DNA of 64,000 bases, taken from positions 560,501 to 624,500 of the forward strand of contig OZ024862.1 in the NCBI GenBank assembly GCA_964017155.1. The letters are read 5' to 3'. Every line of letters begins with the position of its first letter. Position 1 is the stretch's first letter. This DNA comes from Oasisia sp. SBJ-2009 (Eukaryota; Annelida; Polychaeta; Sabellida; Siboglinidae). The position numbers and the translations under genes were made by a program. Shown here piece after piece: positions 10,701 to 24,735 of this stretch. The notes below the pieces were generated by a model. That model was not told the origin of the DNA. It saw nothing but the letters and a program-made list of their open reading frames with translations, and ran no database searches.

Positions 10701-13700
10701 AATAGCAACATTGAGGTGGGTCCGACTTGTACATAAGTGCCAAATAGTGAAATACTAAAAACAAATTGAGAGTATACGTGCTTTTATGAGAGAGTGCGCG
10801 TGAAGGTACGCGCCCGCAAGTGTAGGTATTTATGTACAAGTCGGGCCCACCTCAATGTTGGTATTATAACTGTATCTTTGCCAACATTTGATACTTGATT
10901 TTGTTAATTCTATCAATTATATTCATCTTGCGCATATTTATGTCTTATATACAGCGCGTCTTAGCAGACTTGTGAGGTCGATAAGACAGCGTGGTCGGCA
11001 TAAACAAACTGTTTATCGCTCATTTCATATGCACAGCGCAGTAACATGCACCGCTGCGCTTGCGACTGGCACAAATCGCGCTGTCTTTTCGACCTCAAAA
11101 GTTTGCCAAGACGCGCTGTTTATAAAACATAAATACGCGCAAGATGATTATAATTGAATGAATTCATTTAATCAAGTATCAAATGTTGGCAAAAATACTG
11201 ATATAATAGCAACATTGAGGTGGGTCCGACTTGTACTTAAGTGCCAAATAGTGAAATACTGAAAACAATTGAGAGTATACGTGCTTTTATGAGAGAGTGC
11301 GCGTGAAGGTACGCGCCCGCAAGTGTTGGCACTTATGTACAAGTCGGGCCCACCTCAATTTTGGTATTATAACTGTATCTTTTCCAACATTTGATACTTG
11401 ATTTTGTTAATTCAATCAAATTATAATCATCTTGCGCATATTAATGTTTTATATACAGCGCGTCTTAGCAGACTTGTGAGGTCGAAAAGACAGCGTGGTC
11501 GGCATAAACAAACTGTTTATCGCTCATTTCATATGCACAGCGCAGTAACATGCACCGCTGCGCTTGCGACTGGCACAAATCGCGCTGTCTTTTCGACCTC
11601 AAAAGTTTGCCAAGACGCGCTGTTTATAAAACATAAATACGCGCAAGATGATTATAATTGAATGAGTTAATTTAATCAAGTATCAAATGTTGGCAAAAAT
11701 ACTGATATAATAGCAACATTGAGGTGGGTCCGACTTGTACTTAAGTGCCAAATAGTGAAATAGTGACCGCTGCGCTTGCGACTGGCACAAATCGCGCTGT
11801 CTTTTCGACCTCAAAAGTTTGCCAAGACGCGCTGTTTATAAAACATAAATACGCGCAAGATGATTATAATTGAATGAATTAATTTAATCAAGTATCAAAT
11901 GTTGGCAAAAATACTGATATAATAGCAACATTGACGTGGGTCCGACTTGTACATAAGTGCCAAATAGTGAAATACTAAAAACAAATTGAGAGTATACGTG
12001 CTTTTATGAGAGAGTGCGCGTGAAGGTACGCGCCCGCAAGTGTAGGCATTTATGTACAAGTCGGGCCCACCTCAATGTTGGTATTATAACTGTATCTTTG
12101 CCAACATTTGATACTTGATTTTGTTAATTCTATCAATTATATTCATCTTGCGCATATTTATGTCTTATATACAGCGCGTCTTAGCAGACTTGTGAGGTCG
12201 ATAAGACAGCGTGGTCGGCATAAACAAACTGTTTATCGCTCATTTCATATGCACAGCGCAGTAACATGCACCGCTGCGCTTGCGACTGGCACAAATCGCG
12301 CTGTCTTTTCGACCTCAAAAGTTTGCCAAGACGCGCTGTTTATAAAACATAAATACGCGCAAGATGATAATAATTGAATGAATTAATTTAATCAAGTATC
12401 AAATGTTGGCAAAAATACTGATATAATAGCAACATTGAGGTGGGTCCGACTTGTACATAAGTGCCAAATAGTGAAATACTGAAAACAATTGAGAGTATAC
12501 GTGCTTTTATGAGAGAGTGCGCGTGAAGGTACGCGCCCGCAAGTGTTGGCACTTATGTACAAGTCGGGCCCACCTCAATTTTGGTATTATAACTGTATCT
12601 TTGCCAACATTTGATACTTGATTTTGTTAATTCAATCAATTATAATCATCTTGCGCATATTAATGTTTTATATACAGCGCGTCTTAGCAGACTTGTGAGG
12701 TCGAAAAGACAGCGTGGTCGGCATAAACAAACTGTTTATCGCTCATTTCATATGCACAGCGCAGTAACATGCACCGCTGCGCTTGCGACTGGCACAAATC
12801 GCGCTGTCTTTTCGACCTCAAAAGTTTGCCAAGACGCGCTGTTTATAAAACATAAATACGCGCAAGATGATTATAATTGAATGAGTTAATTTAATCAAGT
12901 ATCAAATGTTGGCAAAAATACTGATATAATAGCAACATTGAGGTGGGTCCGACTTGTACTTAAGTGCCAAATAGTGAAATAGTGACCGCTGCGCTTGCGA
13001 CTGGCACAAATCGCGCTGTCTTTTCGACCTCAAAAGTTTGCCAAGACGCGCTGTTTATAAAACATAAATACGCGCAAGATGATTATAATTGAATGAATTA
13101 ATTTAATCAAGTATCAAATGTTGGCAAAAATACTGATATAATAGCAACATTGACGTGGGTCCGACTTGTACATAAGTGCCAAATAGTGAAATACTAAAAA
13201 CAAATTGAGAGTATACGTGCTTTTATGAGAGAGTGCGCGTGAAGGTACGCGCCCGCAAGTGTAGGCATTTATGTACAAGTCGGGCCCACCTCAATGTTGG
13301 TATTATAACTGTATCTTTGCCAACATTTGATACTTGATTTTGTTAATTCTATCAATTATATTCATCTTGCGCATATTTATGTCTTATATACAGCGCGTCT
13401 TAGCAGACTTGTGAGGTCGATAAGACAGCGTGGTCGGCATAAACAAACTGTTTATCGCTCATTTCATATGCACAGCGCAGTAACATGCACCGCTGCGCTT
13501 GCGACTGGCACAAATCGCGCTGTCTTTTCGACCTCAAAAGTTTGCCAAGACGCGCTGTTTATAAAACATAAATACGCGCAAGATGATAATAATTGAATGA
13601 ATTAATTTAATCAAGTATCAAATGTTGGCAAAAATACTGATATAATAGCAACATTGAGGTGGGTCCGACTTGTACATAAGTGCCAAATAGTGAAATACTG

Positions 13701-15486
13701 AAAACAATTGAGAGTATACGTGCTTTTATGAGAGAGTGCGCGTGAAGGTACGCGCCCGCAAGTGTTGGCACTTATGTACAAGTCGGGCCCACCTCAATTT
13801 TGGTATTATAACTGTATCTTTGCCAACATTTGATACTTGATTTTGTTAATTCAATCAATTATAATCATCTTGCGCATATTAATGTTTTATATACAGCGCG
13901 TCTTAGCAGACTTGTGAGGTCGAAAAGACAGCGTGGTCGGCATAAACAAACTGTTTATCGCTCATTTCATATGCACAGCGCAGTAACATGCACCGCTGCG
14001 CTTGCGACTGGCACAAATCGCGCTGTCTTTTCGACCTCAAAAGTTTGCCAAGACGCGCTGTTTATAAAACATAAATACGCGCAAGATGATTATAATTGAA
14101 TGAATTAATTTAATCAAGTATCAAATGTTGGCAAAAATACTGATATAATAGCAACATTGAGGTGGGTCCGACTTGTACATAAGTGCCAAATAGTGAAATA
14201 GTGACCGCTGCGCTTGCGACTGGCACAAATCGCGCTGTCTTTTCGACCTCAAAAGTTTGCCAAGACGCGCTGTTTATAAAACATAAATACGCGCAAGATG
14301 ATTATAATTGAATGAATTAATTTAATCAAGTATCAAATGTTGGCAAAAATACTGATATAATAGCAACATTGAGGTGGGTCCGACTTGTACATAAGTGCCA
14401 AATAGTGAAATACTAAAAACAAATTGAGAGTATACGTGCTTTTATGAGAGAGTGCGCGTGAAGGTACGCGCCCGCAAGTGTAGGCATTTATGTACAAGTC
14501 GGGCCCACCTCAATGTTGGTATTATAACTGTATCTTTGCCAACATTTGATACTTGATTTTGTTAATTCTATCAATTATATTCATCTTGCGCATATTTATG
14601 TTTTATATACAGCGCGTCTTAGCAGACTTGTGAGGTCGATAAGACAGCGTGGTCGGCATAAACAAACTGTTTATCGCTCATCTCATATGCACAGCGCAGT
14701 AACATGCACCGCTGCGCTTCCGACTGGCACAAATCGCGCTGTCTTTTCGACCTCAAAAGTTTGCCAAGACGCGCTGTTTATAAAACATAAATACGCGCAA
14801 GATGATAATAATTGAATGAATTAATTTAATCAAGTATCAAATGTTGGCAAAAATACTGATATAATAGCAACATTGAGGTGGGTCCGACTTGTACATAAGT
14901 GCCAAATAGTGAAATACTGAAAACAATTGAGAGTATACGTGCTTTTATGAGAGAGTGCGCGTGAAGGTACGCGCCCGCAAGTGTTGGCACTTAAGTACAA
15001 GTCGGGCCCACCTCAATTTTGGTATTATAACTGTATCTTTGCCAACATTTGATACTTGATTTTGTTAATTCTATCAATTATACTCATCTTGCGCATATTT
15101 ATGTTTTATATACAGCGCGTCTTAGCAGACTTTTGAGGTCGAAAAGACAGCGTGGTCGGCAAAAACAAACTGTTTATCGCCCATTTCATATGCACAGCCC
15201 AGTAACATGCACCGCTGCGCTTGCGACTGGCACAAATCGCGCTGTCTTTTCGACCTCAAAAGTTTGCCAAGACGCGCTGTTTATAAAACATAAATACGCG
15301 CAAGATGATTATAATTGAATTAATTAATTTAATCAAGTATCAAATGTTGGCAAAAATACAGATATAATAGCAACATTGAGGTGGTTCCGACTTGCACATA
15401 AGTGCCAAATAGTGAAATACTGAAAACAATTGAGAGTATACGTGCTTTTATGAGAGAGTGCGCGTTAAGGTACGCGCCCGCAAGTG

Positions 15487-15911
15487 TAGGCATTTATGTA
15501 CAAGTCGGGCCCACCTCAATGTTGGTATTATAACTGTATCTTTGCCAACATTTGATACTTGATTTTGTTAATTCTATCAATTATATTCATCTTGCGCATG
15601 TTTATGTTTTATATACAGCGCGTCTTAGCAGACTTTTGAGGTCGAAAAGACAGCGTGGTCGGCATAAACAAACTGTTTATCGCTCATTTCATATGCACAG
15701 CGCAGTAACATGCACCGCTGCGCTTGCGACTGGCACAAATCGCGCTGTCTTTTCGACCTCAAAAGTTTGCCAAGACGCGCTGTTTATAAAACATAAATAC
15801 GCGCAAGATGATTATAATTGAATGAATTAATTTAATCAAGTATCAAATGTTGGCAAAAATACTGATATAATAGCAACATTGAGGTGGGTCCGACTTGTAC
15901 ATAAGTGCCAA
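15487..15911. repeat. Hybrid L, subtype D arm joined to A/B loop
   Basis: The left arm is D (GCGCATGTTTATG, TTTTGAGG) but the loop is A/B type (CGCTCAT, AGCGCAGT). The switch lies in the loop between about 15640 and 15683. Confidence 0.78.
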
Positions 15912-17130
15912 ATAGTGAAATAGTGACCGCTGCGCTTGCGACTGGCACAAATCGCGCTGTCTTTTCGACCTCAAAAGTTTGCCAAGACGCGCTGTTTATA
16001 AAACATAAATACGCGCAAGATGATTATAATTGAATGAATTAATTTAATCAAGTATCAAATGTTGGCAAAAATACTGATATAATAGCAACATTGAGGTGGG
16101 TCCGACTTGTACATAAGTGCCAAATAGTGAAATACTAAAAACAAATTGAGAGTATACGTGCTTTTATGAGAGAGTGCGCGTGAAGGTACGCGCCCGCAAG
16201 TGTAGGCATTTATGTACAAGTCGGGCCCACCTCAATGTTGGTATTATAACTGTATCTTTGCCAACATTTGATACTTGATTTTGTTAATTCTATCAATTAT
16301 ATTCATCTTGCGCATATTTATGTTTTATATACAGCGCGTCTTAGCAGACTTGTGAGGTCGATAAGACAGCGTGGTCGGCATAAACAAACTGTTTATCGCT
16401 CATCTCATATGCACAGCGCAGTAACATGCACCGCTGCGCTTGCGACTGGCACAAATCGCGCTGTCTTTTCGACCTCAAAAGTTTGCCAAGACGCGCTGTT
16501 TATAAAACATAAATACGCGCAAGATGATAATAATTGAATGAATTAATTTAATCAAGTATCAAATGTTGGCAAAAATACTGATATAATAGCAACATTGAGG
16601 TGGGTCCGACTTGTACATAAGTGCCAAATAGTGAAATACTGAAAACAATTGAGAGTATACGTGCTTTTATGAGAGAGTGCGCGTGAAGGTACGCGCCCGC
16701 AAGTGTTGGCACTTATGTACAAGTCGGGCCCACCTCAATTTTGGTATTATAACTGTATCTTTGCCAACATTTGATACTTGATTTTGTTAATTCAATCAAT
16801 TATAATCATCTTGCGCATATTAATGTTTTATATACAGCGCGTCTTAGCAGACTTGTGAGGTCGAAAAGACAGCGTGGTCGGCATAAACAAACTGTTTATC
16901 GCTCATTTCATATGCACAGCGCAGTAACATGCACCGCTGCGCTTGCGACTGGCACAAATCGCGCTGTCTTTTCGACCTCAAAAGTTTGCCAAGACGCGCT
17001 GTTTATAAAACATAAATACGCGCAAGATGATTATAATTGAATGAATTAATTTAATCAAGTATCAAATGTTGGCAAAAATACTGATATAATAGCAACATTG
17101 AGGTGGGTCCGACTTGTACATAAGTGCCAA

Positions 17131-17554
17131 ATAGTGAAATAGTGACCGCTGCGCTTGCGACTGGCACAAATCGCGCTGTCTTTTCGACCTCAAAAGTTTG
17201 CCAAGACGCGCTGTTTATAAAACATAAATACGCGCAAGATGATTATAATTGAATGAATTAATTTAATCAAGTATCAAATGTTGGCAAAAATACTGATATA
17301 ATAGCAACATTGAGGTGGGTCCGACTTGTACATAAGTGCCAAATAGTGAAATAGTGACCGCTGCGCTTGCGACTGGCACAAATCGCGCTGTCTTTTCGAC
17401 CTCAAAAGTTTGCCAAGACGCGCTGTTTATAAAACATAAATACGCGCAAGATGATTATAATTGAATGAATTAATTTAATCAAGTATCAAATGTTGGCAAA
17501 AATACTGATATAATAGCAACATTGAGGTGGGTCCGACTTGTACATAAGTGCCAA
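17131..17554 (+). repeat. Tandem pair of S monomers
   Basis: Two S copies lie directly in tandem (17131-17342 and 17343-17554) between the L units with anchors 16771 and 17699, giving the only 928-bp anchor spacing in the window. Both halves have the usual junction. This shows S can amplify alone, most simply by unequal exchange of one S. Confidence 0.9.
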
Positions 17555-17633
17555 ATAGTGAAATACTAAAAACAAATTGAGAGTATACGTGCTTTTATGA
17601 GAGAGTGCGCGTGAAGGTACGCGCCCGCAAGTG

Positions 17634-20600
17634 TAGGCATTTATGTACAAGTCGGGCCCACCTCAATGTTGGTATTATAACTGTATCTTTGCCAACATTT
17701 GATACTTGATTTTGTGAATTCTATCAATTATATTCATCTTGCGCATATTTATGTTTTATATACAGCGCGTCTTAGCAGACTTGTGAGGTCGATAAGACAG
17801 CGTGGTCGGCATAAACAAACTGTTTATCGCTCATTTCATATGCACAGCGCAGTAACATGCACCGCTGCGCTTGCGACTGGCACAAATCGCGCTGTCTTTT
17901 CGACCTCAAAAGTTTGCCAAGACGCGCTGTTTATAAAACATAAATACGCGCAAGATGATAATAATTGAATGAATTAATTTAATCAAGTATCAAATGTTGG
18001 CAAAAATACTGATATAATAGCAACATTGAGGTGGGTCCGACTTGTACATAAGTGCCAAATAGTGAAATACTGAAAACAATTGAGAGTATACGTGCTTTTA
18101 TGAGAGAGTGCGCGTGAAGGTACGCGCCCGCAAGTGTTGGCACTTAAGTACAAGTCGGGCCCACCTCAATTTTGGTATTATAACTGTATCTTTGCCAACA
18201 TTTGATACTTGATTTTGTTAATTCTATCAATTATACTCATCTTGCGCATATTTATGTTTTATATACAGCGCGTCTTAGCAGACTTTTGAGGTCGAAAAGA
18301 CAGCGTGGTCGGCAAAAACAAACTGTTTATCGCCCATTTCATATGCACAGCCCAGTAACATGCACCGCTGCGCTTGCGACTGGCACAAATCGCGCTGTCT
18401 TTTCGACCTCAAAAGTTTGCCAAGACGCGCTGTTTATAAAACATAAATACGCGCAAGATGATTATAATTGAATTAATTAATTTAATCAAGTATCAAATGT
18501 TGGCAAAAATACAGATATAATAGCAACATTGAGGTGGTTCCGACTTGCACATAAGTGCCAAATAGTGAAATACTGAAAACAATTGAGAGTATACGTGCTT
18601 TTATGAGAGAGTGCGCGTTAAGGTACGCGCCCGCAAGTGTAGGCATTTATGTACAAGTCGGGCCCACCTCAATGTTGGTATTATAACTGTATCTTTGCCA
18701 ACATTTGATACTTGATTTTGTTAATTCTATCAATTATATTCATCTTGCGCATGTTTATGTTTTATATACAGCGCGTCTTAGCAGACTTTTGAGGTCGAAA
18801 AGACAGCGTGGTCGGCATAAACAAACTGTTTATCGCCCATTTCATATGCACAGCCCAGTAACATGCACCGCTGCGCTTGCGACTGGCACAAATCGCGCTG
18901 TCTTTTCGACCTCAAAAGTTTGCCAAGACGCGCTGTTTATAAAACATAAATACGCGCAAGATGATTATAATTGAATGAATTAATTTAATCAAGTATCAAA
19001 TGTTGGCAAAAAATAGTGATATAATAGCAACATTGAGGTGGGTCCGACTTGTACATAAGTGCCAAATAGTGAAATAGTGACCGCTGCGCTTGCGACTGGC
19101 ACAATTCGCGCTGTCTTTTCGACCTAAACAGTTTGCCAAGACGCGCTGTTTATAAAACATAAATACGCGCAAGATGATTATAATTGAATGAATTCATTTA
19201 ATCAAGTATCAAATGTTGGCAAAAATACTGATATAATAGCAACATTGAGGTGGGTCCGACTTGTACTTAAGTGCCAAATAGTGAAATACTGAAAACAATT
19301 GAGAGTATACGTGCTTTTATGAGAGAGTGCGCGTGAAGGTACGCGCCCGCAAGTGTTGGCACTTATGTACAAGTCGGGCCCACCTCAATTTTGGTATTAT
19401 AACTGTATCTTTTCCAACATTTGATACTTGATTTTGTTAATTCAATCAATTATAATCATCTTGCGCATATTAATGTTTTATATACAGCGCGTCTTAGCAG
19501 ACTTGTGAGGTCGAAAAGACAGCGTGGTCGGCATAAACAAACTGTTTATCGCTCATTTCATATGCACAGCGCAGTAACATGCACCGCTGCGCTTGCGACT
19601 GGCACAAATCGCGCTGTCTTTTCGACCTCAAAAGTTTGCCAAGACGCGCTGTTTATAAAACATAAATACGCGCAAGATGATTATAATTGAATGAATTAAT
19701 TTAATCAAGTATCAAATGTTGGCAAAAATACTGATATAATAGCAACATTGAGGTGGGTCCGACTTGTACATAAGTGCCAAATAGTGAAATACTAAAAACA
19801 AATTGAGAGTATACGTGCTTTTATGAGAGAGTGCGCGTGAAGGTACGCGCCCGCAAGTGTAGGCATTTATGTACAAGTCGGGCCCACCTCAATGTTGGTA
19901 TTATAACTGTATCTTTGCCAACATTTGATACTTGATTTTGTTAATTCTATCAATTATATTCATCTTGCGCATATTTATGTTTTATATACAGCGCGTCTTA
20001 GCAGACTTGTGAGGTCGATAAGACAGCGTGGTCGGCATAAACAAACTGTTTATCGCTCATTTCATATGCACAGCGCAGTAACATGCACCGCTGCGCTTGC
20101 GACTGGCACAAATCGCGCTGTCTTTTCGACCTCAAAAGTTTGCCAAGACGCGCTGTTTATAAAACATAAATACGCGCAAGATGATAATAATTGAATGAAT
20201 TAATTTAATCAAGTATCAAATGTTGGCAAAAATACTGATATAATAGCAACATTGAGGTGGGTCCGACTTGTACATAAGTGCCAAATAGTGAAATACTGAA
20301 AACAATTGAGAGTATACGTGCTTTTATGAGAGAGTGCGCGTGAAGGTACGCGCCCGCAAGTGTTGGCACTTAAGTACAAGTCGGGCCCACCTCAATTTTG
20401 GTATTATAACTGTATCTTTGCCAACATTTGATACTTGATTTTGTTAATTCTATCAATTATACTCATCTTGCGCATATTTATGTTTTATATACAGCGCGTC
20501 TTAGCAGACTTTTGAGGTCGAAAAGACAGCGTGGTCGGCAAAAACAAACTGTTTATCGCCCATTTCATATGCACAGCCCAGTAACATGCACCGCTGCGCT

Positions 20601-22006
20601 TGCGACTGGCACAAATCGCGCTGTCTTTTCGACCTCAAAAGTTTGCCAAGACGCGCTGTTTATAAAACATAAATACGCGCAAGATGATTATAATTGAATT
20701 AATTAATTTAATCAAGTATCAAATGTTGGCAAAAATACAGATATAATAGCAACATTGAGGTGGTTCCGACTTGCACATAAGTGCCAAATAGTGAAATACT
20801 GAAAACAATTGAGAGTATACGTGCTTTTATGAGAGAGTGCGCGTTAAGGTACGCGCCCGCAAGTGTAGGCATTTATGTACAAGTCGGGCCCACCTCAATG
20901 TTGGTATTATAACTGTATCTTTGCCAACATTTGATACTTGATTTTGTTAATTCTATCAATTATATTCATCTTGCGCATGTTTATGTTTTATATACAGCGC
21001 GTCTTAGCAGACTTTTGAGGTCGAAAAGACAGCGTGGTCGGCATAAACAAACTGTTTATCGCCCATTTCATATGCACAGCCCAGTAACATGCACCGCTGC
21101 GCTTGCGACTGGCACAAATCGCGCTGTCTTTTCGACCTCAAAAGTTTGCCAAGACGCGCTGTTTATAAAACATAAATACGCGCAAGATGATTATAATTGA
21201 ATGAATTAATTTAATCAAGTATCAAATGTTGGCAAAAAATAGTGATATAATAGCAACATTGAGGTGGGTCCGACTTGTACATAAGTGCCAAATAGTGAAA
21301 TAGTGACCGCTGCGCTTGCGACTGGCACAATTCGCGCTGTCTTTTCGACCTAAACAGTTTGCCAAGACGCGCTGTTTATAAAACATAAATACGCGCAAGA
21401 TGATTATAATTGAATGAATTCATTTAATCAAGTATCAAATGTTGGCAAAAATACTGATATAATAGCAACATTGAGGTGGGTCCGACTTGTACTTAAGTGC
21501 CAAATAGTGAAATACTGAAAACAATTGAGAGTATACGTGCTTTTATGAGAGAGTGCGCGTGAAGGTACGCGCCCGCAAGTGTTGGCACTTATGTACAAGT
21601 CGGGCCCACCTCAATTTTGGTATTATAACTGTATCTTTTCCAACATTTGATACTTGATTTTGTTAATTCAATCAATTATAATCATCTTGCGCATATTAAT
21701 GTTTTATATACAGCGCGTCTTAGCAGACTTGTGAGGTCGAAAAGACAGCGTGGTCGGCATAAACAAACTGTTTATCGCTCATTTCATATGCACAGCGCAG
21801 TAACATGCACCGCTGCGCTTGCGACTGGCACAAATCGCGCTGTCTTTTCGACCTCAAAAGTTTGCCAAGACGCGCTGTTTATAAAACACAAATACGCGCA
21901 AGATGATTATAATTGAATGAATTAATTTAATCAAGTATCAAATGTTGGCAAAAATACTGATATAATAGCAACATTGAGGTGGGTCCGACTTGTACTTAAG
22001 TGCCAA
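17634..22006. repeat. Higher-order tandem duplication, period 2226 bp (A-C-D-S*-B)
   Basis: Copy 1 is 17634-19859 and copy 2 runs from 19860 to about 22006. Both share GGTGGTTCCGAC, TTGGCACTTAAGTAC and the first-version S* (CCTAAACAG). Private changes (GTGAATTC near 17715 in copy 1, AAACACAAATAC near 21886 in copy 2) postdate the duplication. A third copy of the block lies at 24736-26882, 4876 bp further on. Confidence 0.85.
19066..19277 (+). repeat. S* monomer, type copy
   Basis: S* carries CACAATTCGCG for CACAAATCGCG and CCTAAACAG for CCTCAAAAG, and follows a right arm with an extra A (CAAAAAATAGTG). Copies start at 19066, 21292, 26168, 28818, 31257, 35630, 38785, 44165, 47320, 53630 and 57502. 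The first four read CCTAAACAG; from 31257 on they read CCTAAAGAG, a clean break between left and right halves of the window. S* always follows C, D or D/C and precedes B or B'. Confidence 0.85.
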
Positions 22007-22297
22007 ATAGTGAAATAGTGACCGCTGCGCTTGCGACTGGCACAAATCGCGCTGTCTTTTCGACCTCAAAAGTTTGCCAAGACGCGCTGTTTATAAAACA
22101 TAAATACGCGCAAGATGATTATAATTGAATGAATTAATTTAATCAAGTATCAAATGTTGGCAAAAATACTGATATAATAGCAACATTGAGGTGGGTCCGA
22201 CTTGTACATAAGTGCCAAATAGTGAAATACTAAAAACAAATTGAGAGTATACGTGCTTTTATGAGAGAGTGCGCGTTAAGGTACGCGCCCGCAAGTG

Positions 22298-22722
22298 TAG
22301 GCATTTATGTACAAGTCGGGCCCACCTCAATGTTGGTATTATAACTGTATCTTTGCCAACATTTGATACTTGATTTTGTTAATTCTATCAATTATATTCA
22401 TCTTGCGCATGTTTATGTCTTATATACAGCGCGTCTTAGCAGACTTGTGAGGTCGATAAGACAGCGTGGTCGGCATAAACAAACTGTTTATCGCTCATTT
22501 CATATGCACAGCGCAGTAACATGCACCGCTGCGCTTGCGACTGGCACAAATCGCGCTGTCTTTTCGACCTCAAAAGTTTGCCAAGACGCGCTGTTTATAA
22601 AACATAAATACGCGCAAGATGATTATAATTGAATGAATTCATTTAATCAAGTATCAAATGTTGGCAAAAATACTGATATAATAGCAACATTGAGGTGGGT
22701 CCGACTTGTACTTAAGTGCCAA
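22298..22722. repeat. Hybrid L, subtype D left half joined to A
   Basis: Upstream the spacer has GCGTTAAGG and the left arm GCGCATGTTTATG, both D markers; immediately afterwards it reads TCTTATAT and CGATAAG, and the loop has CGCTCAT, all A markers. The switch lies within a few bases near 22413-22418. This is best explained by crossover or conversion between a D and an A. Confidence 0.8.
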
Positions 22723-24735
22723 ATAGTGAAATACTGAAAACAATTGAGAGTATACGTGCTTTTATGAGAGAGTGCGCGTGAAGGTACGCGCCCGCAAGTG
22801 TTGGCACTTATGTACAAGTCGGGCCCACCTCAATTTTGGTATTATAACTGTATCTTTTCCAACATTTGATACTTGATTTTGTTAATTCAATCAATTATAA
22901 TCATCTTGCGCATATTAATGTTTTATATACAGCGCGTCTTAGCAGACTTGTGAGGTCGAAAAGACAGCGTGGTCGGCATAAACAAACTGTTTATCGCTCA
23001 TTTCATATGCACAGCGCAGTAACATGCACCGCTGCGCTTGCGACTGGCACAAATCGCGCTGTCTTTTCGACCTCAAAAGTTTGCCAAGACGCGCTGTTTA
23101 TAAAACATAAATACGCGCAAGATGATTATAATTGAATGAATTAATTTAATCAAGTATCAAATGTTGGCAAAAATACTGATATAATAGCAACATTGAGGTG
23201 GGTCCGACTTGTACTTAAGTGCCAAATAGTGAAATAGTGACCGCTGCGCTTGCGACTGGCACAAATCGCGCTGTCTTTTCGACCTCAAAAGTTTGCCAAG
23301 ACGCGCTGTTTATAAAACATAAATACGCGCAAGATGATTATAATTGAATGAATTAATTTAATCAAGTATCAAATGTTGGCAAAAATACTGATATAATAGC
23401 AACATTGACGTGGGTCCGACTTGTACATAAGTGCCAAATAGTGAAATACTAAAAACAAATTGAGAGTATACGTGCTTTTATGAGAGAGTGCGCGTGAAGG
23501 TACGCGCCCGCAAGTGTAGGCATTTATGTACAAGTCGGGCCCACCTCAATGTTGGTATTATAACTGTATCTTTGCCAACATTTGATACTTGATTTTGTTA
23601 ATTCTATCAATTATATTCATCTTGCGCATATTTATGTCTTATATACAGCGCGTCTTAGCAGACTTGTGAGGTCGATAAGACAGCGTGGTCGGCATAAACA
23701 AACTGTTTATCGCTCATTTCATATGCACAGCGCAGTAACATGCACCGCTGCGCTTGCGACTGGCACAAATCGCGCTGTCTTTTCGACCTCAAAAGTTTGC
23801 CAAGACGCGCTGTTTATAAAACATAAATACGCGCAAGATGATAATAATTGAATGAATTAATTTAATCAAGTATCAAATGTTGGCAAAAATACTGATATAA
23901 TAGCAACATTGAGGTGGGTCCGACTTGTACATAAGTGCCAAATAGTGAAATACTGAAAACAATTGAGAGTATACGTGCTTTTATGAGAGAGTGCGCGTGA
24001 AGGTACGCGCCCGCAAGTGTTGGCACTTATGTACAAGTCGGGCCCACCTCAATTTTGGTATTATAACTGTATCTTTGCCAACATTTGATACTTGATTTTG
24101 TTAATTCAATCAATTATAATCATCTTGCGCATATTAATGTTTTATATACAGCGCGTCTTAGCAGACTTGTGAGGTCGAAAAGACAGCGTGGTCGGCATAA
24201 ACAAACTGTTTATCGCTCATTTCATATGCACAGCGCAGTAACATGCACCGCTGCGCTTGCGACTGGCACAAATCGCGCTGTCTTTTCGACCTCAAAAGTT
24301 TGCCAAGACGCGCTGTTTATAAAACATAAATACGCGCAAGATGATTATAATTGAATGAATTAATTTAATCAAGTATCAAATGTTGGCAAAAATACTGATA
24401 TAATAGCAACATTGAGGTGGGTCCGACTTGTACATAAGTGCCAAATAGTGAAATAGTGACCGCTGCGCTTGCGACTGGCACAAATCGCGCTGTCTTTTCG
24501 ACCTCAAAAGTTTGCCAAGACGCGCTGTTTATAAAACATAAATACGCGCAAGATGATTATAATTGAATGAATTAATTTAATCAAGTATCAAATGTTGGCA
24601 AAAATACTGATATAATAGCAACATTGAGGTGGGTCCGACTTGTACATAAGTGCCAAATAGTGAAATACTAAAAACAAATTGAGAGTATACGTGCTTTTAT
24701 GAGAGAGTGCGCGTGAAGGTACGCGCCCGCAAGTG

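Larger units (their letters stand above)
9391..17633. repeat. Array segment 2: layout
   Basis: The order by anchor is: 9456 B, S, 10172 D, S, 10888 A, 11391 B, S, 12108 A, 12611 B, S, 13327 A, 13830 B, S, 14546 A, 15049 C, 15552 D/B hybrid, S, 16268 A, 16771 B, S, S. The B at 9456 has an A-like left tip (TAGGCATTT). The B at 11391 gained one A (CAATCAAATTATAATC), giving a 717-bp spacing. The segment 10888-13830 is dominated by a simple A-B-S higher-order repeat of about 1219 bp. Confidence 0.88.
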
